A stretch of 64,000 nt of DNA from Auriscalpium vulgare (lineage: Eukaryota; Basidiomycota; Agaricomycetes; Russulales; Auriscalpiaceae). The stretch's first letter is position 1, and every line of letters starts with the position of its first letter. Under the pieces are notes generated by a model that ran no database searches, was not told where the DNA came from, and saw nothing but the letters and a program-made list of their open reading frames with translations. The position numbers and the translations under genes were made by a program. The stretch is from positions 248,001-312,000 of the forward strand of contig JAHBBC010000033.1 in the NCBI GenBank assembly GCA_019915015.1. The letters run 5' to 3'. Below, piece after piece: positions 45,801 to 55,915 of this stretch.

Positions 45801-46299
45801 CCGCCAACCTATCGCGTCACATCCCTTGACAGACGCTCTGTCCATTCAGACCAGTACCACGTCCACCAGCTCGCAGTCTACCAACTCGTCCCTGTTACTC
45901 GTTACCGTGTCTCGGTATTTCCTCGTTCGGCCGAATCACACCACGTACCGTTGTTGCCTGCAGCCCTCGGATATGTTCACGGGCCGCGGTGAATCCAAGC
46001 CATCGCTGTCCAGCCGGAGTGCGCGTGATATTGTTGGAGCCAATGGAAGAGCAGAGAGCGGCCTGAGCTGAAGATTCTAGCGTAAATGGAGCGATGCACC
46101 GCGCATCGACTTGGGGCCAGAGCTCCTCCTAGTATGAGTTGAATACGATAGACCGATTCACATGATAGTGCAAAATTTCCTCAGGCTGTCTGCGCGCGAG
46201 CTGCAGTCGACAAAAGCATGCATGAAATCATGTATTAGAGATATGGTCATAGTTACAACAAACGAGTCTAAGAGACATAGCCAAAAGCTCAGTCCACCA
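42873..46299. other. Intergenic region without a supported gene
   Basis: No gene is supported. A 49-codon frame at 45334-45483 (MKLHAHAVQLEAVAFPTAAD) could be an exon but has no recognisable domain. A stretch of about 50 bp near 44951-45000 resembles 53702-53750, perhaps a fragment of the same unknown repeat. Confidence 0.35.
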
Positions 46300-47780
46300 G
46301 ATTGCGGCCACGCAGTAAAGTATAGAAGATGAAGCACTTTTGGCGCGCGTACGCCACGCTCGCTCGCTGGACGACGTGTCGGTTGAGAACGTTCAAGACC
46401 CAGGGCCCAGGCGTAGCGATGAGAGCTCTGAACTGCTCTCGGCGAGCGAAGGGATGATCATACGCCCCGCGCCACGGCTCAGACGACCCGTAAGCAGTGA
46501 GGATCCACGTCAGGAGGGGAGGCGCAGCTTGGCGGAATACGCGGCCGACGAGGCTTGCGCCGAACTGCGCGATGAAATCGACCCCGAGCTTGACGACGAA
46601 CAGGAGGCATGCACGACTTGCGCGCGAATTTGTGGAGCATCGCTTGCGGCAGATGGCGCTCGATGCTCGTATCAGTGCACGGGAGAGGCGGCCGTATGGG
46701 CCACAGCAAGGTGACAACGGGAGGCAAACCGGAGACAGAATGCGGCCTGTACATCGCGCCCCATGTGTAGGTCGCTCTTGCTGCCTTGCGCGTCCCGTTG
46801 ATGTCGTCCGCACGGGTGTGTAGCGCCTTCCGCACAGAGTGTCGCGGCCGGCGCTGGAGACCACGCCGAACACCGCCATGGACCGCTGTTCTTGACGGGA
46901 ATGAGTATACATCGGTGGCGCCTTGCACAAACTGTCCGCGGGTTCGTGGGGTGTCGCTTGCGGCGATACGCAGCTCCATACTATGGTCGGTGTACGGGCG
47001 GAACGTGTTCCAAAAAACAAAGAATAACGTACATCGACGCCCGTGTCGTTTGCGCGGGTGTTGAGCGCCTTACGCGGGGCTGAGTGGAGAGACTGGTGCC
47101 CGGGCGCCGGAAAATTGCACATCACGGCCGGCGCGACTCGTGTGTGTCACTCAGAGAGCGCAAGCTGTGCTCAATTTCCGGGGAATGATGCCCGCGTGCT
47201 CTCTGTCCCGCACCCACAGGCAAGCAGACGTCCGTCCTGGCGCCAGGGTAGGGTCCTCAGATCGTGGGCCCGCGCCTTGCTCGCATGTCGGATCGAAACG
47301 AGGGGCTCTGTGGTGGTGTTGGATGCGGAATGCAAACAAGCGGTGCTCACGCACCCATTGACCTCCTCAGCCATGAATGCAATCCATGCACAACGGATAC
47401 CCGCTGTAAGGGGCTGCAAACCGACAGCGTCACCTCGTCTCGTATGTAGAAGCTGGCGTGATCGGGGTAAGAGGGCGAATACGCACGGCGTGTCCCGGAC
47501 AGTGTTTGATGCGCGAAGAAGAGTACTTCGGCTAGGATGTGTGATGAAAAGGCAGCAAGACTTTCAGAAAGCGATATGGAGAAATCTGTACCAGAGCGCT
47601 GATGGTCCAATACCTGTGTAAGTCCATACAGGACAATGTATAAGAACCACGGGCTTTGTCGGTTGCGTCTGGCTGGTCCGTGGATTGGGCATAAGGGAGC
47701 CATACCGCGATGCTACGGAGGACAGCGACGACGCGGAGTTGCAGGGTCCGGGACCGTGGGAGCCAACCTTTCCCTTGGGT
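46300..47780 (-). repeat. Repeat block B (decayed gene family X2), copy 2 of 3
   Basis: Inverted relative to blocks A and C. Landmarks in transcription order: LGSHGPGPCNS region (about 47760); the stretch LYIVLYGLT (about 47630), aligning with VYIVPYAFT in block C; SHILAEVLFF (SHIVAESIFLVL in C); the exon-like end ACGACACGGGCGTCGATGTACG (about 47045); MYTHSRQEQ; SIERHLPQAMLHKFAR; and AYSAKLRLP (AVYSAKLHLL in C). Different stretches are conserved in different frames and no continuous gene can be assembled, so it is probably a pseudogene. A 278-codon frame at 46289-47125 runs through it but does not follow the conserved frame. Confidence 0.5.
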
Positions 47781-48016
47781 CCGGTTCGACTTGCTCGGCG
47801 CCGGCGCGCTCCCACCTCCTACGCTCACTCCTGGTGTCCATATCACTCCGATCTGATTCCGAACGCCATAAGTACTCGTTGCCAACGAGATACAAGGTGC
47901 ACCAGGTCTGGCAGATGATGGACCTTGTGCTACATACGCCGTTTACGAGGACTCGAAGCGCGCTCAGCCGTAAGTACCATTTACCTGATATGTGGATGAT
48001 CGGAGAGTACTGGTAA
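47636..48016 (+). pseudogene. Decayed ORF X1, repeat block B
   Basis: Counterpart of 1600-2037. Contains YHSDLIPNAI and, in a shifted frame, HQVWQMMDLVL, so it carries at least one frameshift relative to the other copy. A donor-like GTAAGTACC and MWMIGEYW follow. It lies about 370 bp upstream of, and on the same strand as, the DUF2235-WD40 gene at 48387. Confidence 0.35.
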
Positions 48017-48386
48017 GTTTCTTAGTATACTGGTGGGATAACGCGCTTCCATGGCTGCGGTACGTGAGTCTCTGATACCCCCTCGCCCCCTCGCCCTACG
48101 TTGTCTGGACATGTTCTGGCTCTCCGGCGTTCGTCATCGCATCGTCTGAGAGGCTGATACACATCGCAGTTTTCGAAGCACGTTCTTCTATTGCGCACAA
48201 GGCTGAGGCTCGAAGCTCGATCTGTGGCATCACGCACGCCTTATATTTTTGAGGCGCTAAGATCGACTGCCTTCGAGAATTCCACGTTTGACGGGCTCAT
48301 ATAATGCGGCACAGTGATCGATGCCTGTCGGCTACACTCACTCCCTCCCCCATAAGTTTCTCGCCCTCAACGTATGCCCCGCTAGC

Positions 48387-51300
48387 ATGGCTATCGTTTC
48401 TATCCCAGTGCGACGTCAGCTCAACAAGTTGCGAAAGTGGTTCACCAAGGCCGGCTCCCAGCAAGATGATCGATCCATCCGCTCCGTCGCGCCCCAGTCC
48501 ACTCCTGCAAACATCCCGACAGCCGAGCCTAAAGATGACCCAATTGCCCGCTCCTCTCCTCCTCCTCCGACGTCTCCTGTAGCATCCCCTGCGCACGCGT
48601 CACCGACTCCTACCTTGCCAACAACAGAAGAACCGCGACAAGATCCACCCAGTGGTGTCATTCCGTCCAACACCGCTGGGAATGCTGCGGGGACTCAGGC
48701 AAAAGGGCCGTCTTGCAAGTGCTCGGCACCTCCTCCGGGCAAGAAGAGTAGGAACCTCGTCGTCTGTATCGATGGCACAGCCAATCAATTCAGTATGAAG
48801 GTCCGCTTCTCGTTTTCTCTCACCGCCATCAGCCTCACGTAAATTCTGCAGAACACAAATGTGGTCGAATTGTACAGTCGTCTGGACAACGACGACGGGC
48901 AGCTCACATACTACAACAGCGGGATCGGGACCTTTGTCAAGGAATCGCGTACCTCACCAGCCTATTGGAAGCAAGTAATCAGCCACGGGATCGATACCGC
49001 GATTGCATGGTGAGTACTTAAAGGCAATGCAATCATCTTTGTCTCTCATAATATCACCTCAGGAACTTCAAGCGGATCGTCCTCAGCGCGTACCAGTGGC
49101 TGTGCGAGAACTATGAGCCTGGAGACCATATTTTCCTCTACGGTGAGTAGCTTTACATGCTCTGTCCAATGCGTTCTCATGTTCAAGTATCCGTTGTAGG
49201 GTTTTCGCGAGGTGCGTATCAAGTCCGCGTGATCGCCGGCATGATAGAGAAGGTGAGGAATTTCATCATGGTTCGCTATCGTGCTCATCTTGTCGATATA
49301 GGTTGGTCTCCTTCGCAAAGGCAACAATGACCAAATACCATTGTACGTTATTTGCTCTCGCATCATCGTTGATAATGTCTGATAAGCCCTCAGCGCGTAT
49401 GAACTCTACATGTCCACTACCTCGAGTCAGAAGCGAAGCACCTCGGCTTCACCCCCGGCGCCGAATACAAAAAGCAAGGTCAAGAGCCCAAAAGACCGTG
49501 GCTACGCGGAGCAGCTGTGCAGTCGCTTCAAACAGACAATGTCACGGAAGCAAGTCAGAGTCCACTTCGTCGGTGTATGGTGCGTCTCGTTCATTACGTC
49601 TATCGGTGTGTGTCTCACATTTTGCCGCAGGGATACTGTCTCCTCTATTGGGGTCGCGCGAGGCAAAAGCCTTCCGGAGACGACAACGGGCATGCTGCAC
49701 GTTTGCGTATTTCGCCATGCTCTCGCGCTCGATGAAAAACGAGCAAAATTCCAACCCGAGTTTGTGAACGGAGGCAGCGGTCCACGCGAGGAGGACTCCG
49801 GAAAATGCGACTGCAAAGAGGTTTGGTTCGCCGGCTCGCATTCGGACGTGTAAGTACATGGCACAGTAGCCATACCGTGCGCTGTGACGCTGATTCATTT
49901 TGCAGTGGCGGCGGAAATATTTCCAACTTGGACCTGGATCAATTTGGGGCCGCGCTTCGCTGGATGTCATACGAAAGCATCAAGAACGGGCTCCGTGTGT
50001 CGCCATTCCAAGGGAGCCAATGGCAGTCGTTCCAGCCGAATCCCTCTCTCACCTGGGTGTGGATGCTCCTCGAGATCCTTCCCTTTCGTCAACTGTCATA
50101 CAGAACTGCGGACAGCACAACACATCAGTTAGTCATCGCAGTTGCCTCACTTTGCAAGAGTACTTATTGCTGGCTAGACCGCATCTCGGCCGTGCTCGTC
50201 AAGTGAAAGCCGGCCAGATGATCCACGAATCCGTGTTCGAGATCATCGAGCAGGGGCATTACGAGCCCTTCGCTAGCCTTCCGGACAACCTTCGACTCGA
50301 AGGATGGGACAGAAAGGCCCTGGAAAACGCCAATATGCTCGAGGGCGACGCATATACCTCCGCAGCCATCATCCTCGCGCAGTTCAACATCGCCAATGAG
50401 AAGAACGAACAGCTGCCTCCGGAGCACCAAGACGCTCTCACTACCTTGATGTCCGTCACCCTCGCGCAGATCAAGAGTGCCGATGAGAAGGCCGAGCAGC
50501 CGTCTCCGGAGCACCAAGATGTCTTCACTACTTTGACACCCATCCTCCTGGCGCAGATCAAGAGCGCCCAGGAAAAGAACGAGCATCTGTCTCCGGAGCA
50601 GCAGGGTGTTTTTAATACCTTGACGTCTATCATTGTAGCGCAGATCAAGAGCGCCAACAAGAAGAATGAGCAGCTGTCTCCGGAGCAGCAGGGCGTCCTC
50701 ACGCTCTTGACGTCCATCCTCCTCTCACAGATCAAGAGCACCGACGGGAAGTACGACAAGCTGTCTCCGGAGCAGCAGGATGTCTTCACTACCCTGACAC
50801 CCAACATCCTCGCGCAGGTCAAGATCGCCAATAAGAAGAACAAACAGCTGTCTCCGGGGCAGCAGGGTGTGTTAACCACCTTGACGTCCATCATTGTCGC
50901 GCAGATCAAGAGCGCCAATGAGACGAACCAGCAACTGTCTCCGGAGCACCGAACTTCCCTCATCGCCTTGGCGTCATCAGGTCACCATCATTTCCCGCAC
51001 GATCTCGATCGAGCTCACTTTTCTTGTTTGTAGACGATGGCCGGGATTCGCTCGCCAAGACACCTGATGCCGGGAAGATTCTCTTTGGGGCTCTTGTGCG
51101 TCAGCAGGATGTTGGAGATCCCGTGCAGCGCTCCCTGAACATCACAGTACTGGCTGCCGCAATCACAGCTGTCCCATCGTGTCCGAAAGAATCCGCCGGA
51201 TACACGAAATCACAACTACTAGACCTTATTTCCGTGCTTGCACGCTCTCCCGCAAATGGGAAAGTACGTAATGCCTTCAAAGACTTGTTTGGCCTCCGCG

Positions 51301-52255
51301 GTGAGTTTGACGCAGTCAGTCTTCTCGCATTGTGTCTGATCCCACGCTGCATACAGAAATCAGGGTATGTCGCGGACACGAGGACACGGTCCGCTCGGTA
51401 GCATTCTCTCCCGATGGAAAGCGCGTAGCCTCGGGCTCGAGAGATTCTACCATCCGAATCTGGGACGTACAGACGGGGGAGACGGTGGGAGTGCCGTTCA
51501 CGGGGCACACAAAGCTGGTTATGTGTGTTGCGTTTTCCCCCGATGGCAAGCGCGTCATCTCGGGCTCGAATGACAATACCATTCGCATCTGGGATGCCCA
51601 GACGGAGGAGACGGTTGCATGGCCGTTCACGGGGCACACAAATGATGTTCCGTCTGTCGCGTTCTCCCCCGATGGCACGCGCGTCGTCTCGGGCTCAGAT
51701 GACGGGACAATTCGCATCTGGGATGCCCAGACGGGGGAGACGGTGGCAGGGCCGTTCACGGGGCACACAGATTGGGTTCCGTCTGTCGCGTTCTCCCCCG
51801 ATGGCAAGCGCGTCGTCTCGGGCTCCATCGACGACGCCATTCGCATCTGGGATGCCCAGACGGGGGAGACGGTGGCAGTATCATTCACGGGGCACGGAAG
51901 TTGGTTTCGGTCTGTCGCCTTCTCCCCCGATGGCTCGCGCGTCGTCTCGGGCTCGGGCGACAATACGGTTCGCATATGGGATGCCCAGACGGGGGAGACG
52001 GTGGCAGGGCCGTTCAGGGAGCACACAGGTTCGGTATTGTCTGTCATGTTCTCCCCCGATGGCACGCGCGTCGTCTCTGGCTCGGGCGACAACACCATTC
52101 GTATATGGGATGCCCTGACGGGGGAGACGGTGGCTGGGCCGTTGAGAGGGCACACAAAACAAGTTTGGTCAGTCGCATACTCGCCGGATGGTAAGCTCGT
52201 TGCGTCGAGCTCGGATGATAGCACTATTCGTATCTGGGATGCGGAGGTTGATTGA
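48387..52255 (+). CDS. DUF2235-expanded helical repeat-WD40 protein, copy 3
   Basis: Start chosen at 48387 because [19 protein letters not shown] matches the N-terminus of the 7616 gene (MAVVPTSVRRRVNKVQAWF). Roughly 1,120 residues, about ten introns. The hydrolase motifs are complete: [79 protein letters not shown] and [12 protein letters not shown]. The helical linker holds seven tandem 29-residue units instead of one. After an intron (GTGAGT..ACAG at about 51301-51358) come seven highly alike WD40 blades ([14 protein letters not shown] onward, ending IRIWDAEVD). There is no P-loop domain. The hydrolase is predicted to cleave lipid esters by family analogy. The tandem repeats in both linker and propeller suggest fast sequence turnover, as in fungal recognition proteins. 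Confidence 0.87.
50367..50975 (+). repeat. Seven tandem 87-bp (29-residue) coding units
   Basis: The landmark CTG(C/T)CTCCGG recurs from 50413 to 50935 at exactly 87-bp spacing, so seven units with no indels. The unit consensus is a helical segment of the type [12 protein letters not shown] plus [13 protein letters not shown]. Units differ by several substitutions and alternate in type (GV.. and DV..), suggesting some duplication in pairs. Sister genes have one unit. Confidence 0.93.
51390..52250 (+). repeat. Seven 129-bp WD40 coding repeats, highly similar
   Basis: 43-residue blades with the recurring cores [26 protein letters not shown] and FTGHT. At DNA level long runs such as GGGATGCCCAGACGGGGGAG recur in most blades. 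This points to recent duplication or concerted evolution. Confidence 0.9.
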
Positions 52256-52700
52256 GGTATGTGGTTGCATGTTTCCTTCTGCGTGAGAAAGTACTGACAT
52301 TGCATGCTGCAGGACCATGTACTATCGAGGCGACACATGTATAGGCATACAGTATTATTTAATTTGCTTGTGTACATTCAGGGAATGTCGTCTGCTGTAC
52401 TTACGGGTCTCATTGCTCTCACGGTGCGGACAATATTGGACCCATACTCAGCATTTGGGCTCCAAGGATGGAACCGTCCGTATCTGGGATGCGGAGGTTC
52501 ATTGACGTATGTGCTTGCATGTTTCCCTTTGCACGAGCAAGTACTGACATCGCATGCTGCAGCACCGCGTACCATCAAGTCGACACGCGTATAGACAGTG
52601 TCAATTTGCCTCCATTCATTCAGGGCATGCTGTCTGCTACTTATGGGTCCCGTCGCCTTCACAGTGCGGACAGTATTGAACACATAGGAAGTTACCCATC
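52205..52700 (+). repeat. 250-bp tandem duplication of the 3' end of copy 3
   Basis: The segment around the stop codon (52251) recurs 250 bp downstream (52501): the last WD40 strand (DGTVRIWDAEVH), stop, TATGTG...TTGCATGTTTCC, GCATGCTGCAG acceptor-like end, and the TGTCTGCT...GTGCGGACA.TATTG stretch. The second copy is an out-of-gene WD40 scrap. Confidence 0.8.
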
Positions 52701-53834
52701 GCTTCAGCTTCGCTCATGCTACAGACTTATACGATTATCAATACATGCGACATCGCTGCACATGCGGATTGAAAGACCTCCACTCAAAGGTCGCGGCTCG
52801 TGACTTGATTCCAAAAGATGACCGGCTGCGGCGACTCTACTGCGGCTGTCGGCCACAGGCAGCCTCTGGGCGCGCGGTGTGCCATGCCCGGCCAACGAGT
52901 CGCTCCGTGGCACGAGGGCATTGCATGCCTACGCGCCTCGCCGCTGCGGGCTCCAGCGCCTTGCAAGCCCCTTCCTGCGTACCCGTTCTCCATCTTAGCA
53001 CCTGCAGACGCTCCTGTCGCTCTTTGCGTCGTGCCGCGCGCGAGGCAGTCCATCTACTTCGTCTTGCATCGAGAGTCTAAATGGCTCCACGCCGACGAGC
53101 CTTGAGCTTGCGCCCCGTCGAGCCTATACACAGCGATATCATAAGCGGAAGCGTGACGCCGCAGTCAATGACCACGACATACCTGGTGTAGCGCCATGTA
53201 TACTCTGGGGACTCGCCTCCATGGTCTTCGATGAGATAGGATGGCTCCCAAACTGCGAGTCACCGAGCGCAGTCGCCCCAGTTGTTTGCTCGTCTCTGGG
53301 CGCTGCGCAGAAATCATATTGAGCATCAGTATCTGTACGTGAACAATCTGCTGGCCATGCTGACCTTGCTCCCGTTGTGACACCCGCCCCCGAAGCTGGT
53401 GTTTCTCCCTTGTGAGCGCGAGGGTAATAAAACGCGTTCCTTGCGTGGACTGGACAACACACAAGCAGGTGGCCAGTGTCGCTACAGAGCCAGAATAAAT
53501 CGCAGGTCCACATGATGTGACAGGAAAATCGACGGTTCACCGAGGCCGCGGTCTGGAATCGCTGGACCCGCGTTTATCGTCGCATGCACCGGCCGTTTAT
53601 ACAGACGCCATGCAAGTCCCGGCGTTGACATGGGGTTTACTTTGTGTGGGACGGGCTGTTTGGTGGGGCGGAGGCTCAGGCACGTGGGAGATGACATCGG
53701 GACGCGTGGGCGCCACGCTGCTCGCCCTCTGCCCTGATCTAGATCTTGCCACCAATCTATCGATTTGAGATCCAGATAGCTTTCTGGCTGCTGGCAACGG
53801 TCAGGCCGCGTCAGGGTATAACCACCACCATGTA
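52701..53834. other. Intergenic region without a supported gene
   Basis: Short frames only. A piece near 53702-53750 resembles 44951-45000. No domain was recognised. Confidence 0.35.
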
Positions 53835-54290
53835 TTTTCCTCCCTTGGTTTCCGATGGCGTCCAGATGGTAGCACCGCTACCACTGCGCCTCGATGGCCC
53901 GGAGATGTATGCAGAGCGTGACCAGGTGTTATGAGAAGCTGTCGTATTGTGATGGCGAGCGACACCCTCAGGGGCTCATCCCGCCGACGGCCGCGCATTT
54001 CCTCCTTGATTTCCGACGGTGTCATGATGGCTAGCATCGCTACCACTGCACCTCGACGGCCTGGAGACGTATGCAGAGTGCGGCCAGGTGTTTGGAGAGG
54101 CTGTCGTAGGGCGAGTGACGCCCTCAGGGGCTGATTCCGCCGACGGCCGCGCATTTCTTCCCTTGGTTTCCGATGGTGTCCAGATGGCTGGCCTTGCTAC
54201 CACTGCACCTCGGTGGCCTGGAGATGTATGCACAGCGTGGCATGGTGTGTGGAGAGTGGCCGTATGGCACGCGGCGCCCTCAGCAGTGTC
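53835..54290. repeat. Minisatellite, about 157-161 bp unit, nearly three copies
   Basis: TTTCCGATGGCGTCCAGATGG (53850), TTTCCGACGGTGTCATGATGG (54011) and TTTCCGATGGTGTCCAGATGG (54168) start successive units that share CCTCGA.GGCC.GGAGA.GTATGCA and CCCTCAGGGGCT..TCCCGCCGAC-type blocks. Units differ by substitutions and small indels. Confidence 0.85.
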
Positions 54291-54589
54291 CGATGGCCTA
54301 AGGCCACTTGCTGTGGTTCTCTCCTTCCTGTCCGTTTCGCCCTTTCCTATATTGCCGCGCAGACCTCCTGCTGCAATAGTTTTTGTATGTGCAGCGACAA
54401 CCCTCGGGACCCTTGGTCCACTATGTGAGTCGTGATTTGCTCGGGCTCGCCGCTACAGAATGCCCGCGACATTATTCATGGCCTGCGGCATCGCCCGCGC
54501 CGCACGCACATTCCCCCCGTCATGCTCGCGCGCGCCGAGATCGGAGGCTTTTCCCCACCGGGGTTTTTACTGCCCTGATTGACAACGCG

Positions 54590-54895
54590 ACGTGTTAGGT
54601 CCTCATGTGGTGGACTTAGATGGGTTGCTGCTACACTACTTTCTCTCCTTTAGGGCTTGTCTTTGTCGTGACTCTTCTCTGTTCTGTGGGTTTTTGCTTT
54701 CGAACAGGTTGTCCCAACTGGTGGGTTGTGTCCAGTTTCCTGTGCGTGGCATTTACGAAGCAGTTTTGGGGTTGTGTCATCCGTGGCGTAGATTTAGTAT
54801 GTCTTTGTATGTACAGTGCCCTCTCTACGTAGCGCGGACCCCCGCTATGTTCCTCATCGGGACCCCTGCGGTTTAATCCTATCCTATCCTATCCT
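54590..54895 (+). mobile_element. Possible 3' end of a LINE-type element with (ATCCT)4 tail
   Basis: T/G-rich, 3'-UTR-like sequence ending ATGTTCCTCATCGGGACCCC and then GCGGTTTA followed by four ATCCT units (54876-54895). Short tandem tails are typical of Tad1-like non-LTR elements in fungi. No reverse-transcriptase coding sequence is seen upstream, so it would be a truncated copy. This is a guess from sequence style. Confidence 0.3.
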
Positions 54896-55347
54896 GTACG
54901 TCGCTCAAGTCCCTCCGAGCGTCGGACGACTCTCATATGATGGGGTAGGTCCAGAACTGAACTTGGTGAGCAGCAAGCGTTACGCGCTCGTCCTCACTCC
55001 TCCCTTGTGAGGATCCATAACGCCACGCGCAGCCTCCCTGGCACTCTGCTCGCAGCCAAGGACTCCCTCGACACGGTTCTCAATACCAGCGCTCGACGGT
55101 CAAGTGGCTAGCGCAGACAAGTGCTACTCACATTACGCATGCAACGCTCGCCTTTCCTGTCCATACGATCTCACAACTTACAAAACGTCCGTCACCCTAT
55201 CGCGATTCGCCTGTTATCGTGTTCTCTCCTCGACTAGCTCTCACAGCTGCAAAGAGCGGCGGAATGACCACACCGCGGTTCTCCTCGTCCATCGGAGCAC
55301 CTGCACCCTCGGGTCCACCATATTTCTCCTCCGTCTGCCACGCATCC

Positions 55348-55905
55348 TCATTGCGCGCAGGAATCGACGTCCAACCCCGGCACACGATAGTGTGCGATCT
55401 GCACCTCGCCCGTGACGACGCGCCAGTCATGCGCGCTGTCCCCTGCGAGGTACACCCATGCGCACTCCTCCAACGTGCGCGCGAGCAGGTCGACGTGGCC
55501 GAGCATGTGGCCCGGCGCGTCGACGACGTACAGGCTCCCGTCCCCGTACAGCTCGACGGGAACGGGCCGACCGGCGCCGAGTCCGCGCTGTCGAGGAACT
55601 GCGCGCAAGAGGGAAGTGCCCCGCAGGGATCTTGCTCTGCGGGCTGTCCGGGTACGCGTGCTCGAGCAGCGCGCGCGTGCACGCCCCGGGTAGGAACGTC
55701 GCCCTTGTGAACAGCGCACAGTCGCCGATGTGGTCAAAGTCTACGTGCGAGCACGGCAATTGGTCCACGGGCCGAGTGCGCCCGCAGCGAGCGAGCAGGC
55801 GGCGGAGTCGAAGACGAGCTGCTCGAAGTCCTGGAGCATGGGCATGAATGCCGGTGCGATTGAGAGGATGGTGGTGGGCAGTCTGAAGTCGAAGACGAGC
55901 GTGGC
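55348..55905 (-). pseudogene. Decayed metallo-beta-lactamase, copy 1
   Basis: The order of pieces fits a lactonase-like metallo-hydrolase: EATLVFDFRLPTTILSIAP; then the metal motif CSHVDFDHIGD; CALFTRATFLPGACTRALLE; AQFLDSADSAPVGPFP; ELYGDGSLYVVDAPGHMLGH; VYLAGDSAHDW. These lie in different frames: there are shifts before CSHVDFDH, after PQSKIPAGHFPLA and again before ELYGDGSLYV. No GT..AG introns explain them, so the gene is broken. The usual HxHxDH motif reads HVDFDH, with Asp in place of the second His. Its 5' end abuts the stop of the neighbouring gene (55916), so the N-terminus is missing or fused away. Confidence 0.7.
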
Positions 55906-55915
55906 TTCGATTGGC

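Noticed and set aside
46289..47125. 278-codon minus-strand frame
   Set aside because: Runs through repeat block B but does not follow the frame conserved in blocks A and C, and crosses a probable exon end.
50259..50963. 234-codon minus-strand frame across the 87-bp repeats
   Set aside because: Antisense echo of the tandem units; Cys-rich composition is an artefact of the repeat.
50367..50975. Regular 87-bp repeats considered as a CRISPR-like array
   Set aside because: The units are contiguous coding repeats with no spacers, inside a eukaryotic gene.
51316..52377. 353-codon minus-strand frame across the WD40 array of copy 3
   Set aside because: Its periodicity merely mirrors the 129-bp WD40 repeats on the plus strand.
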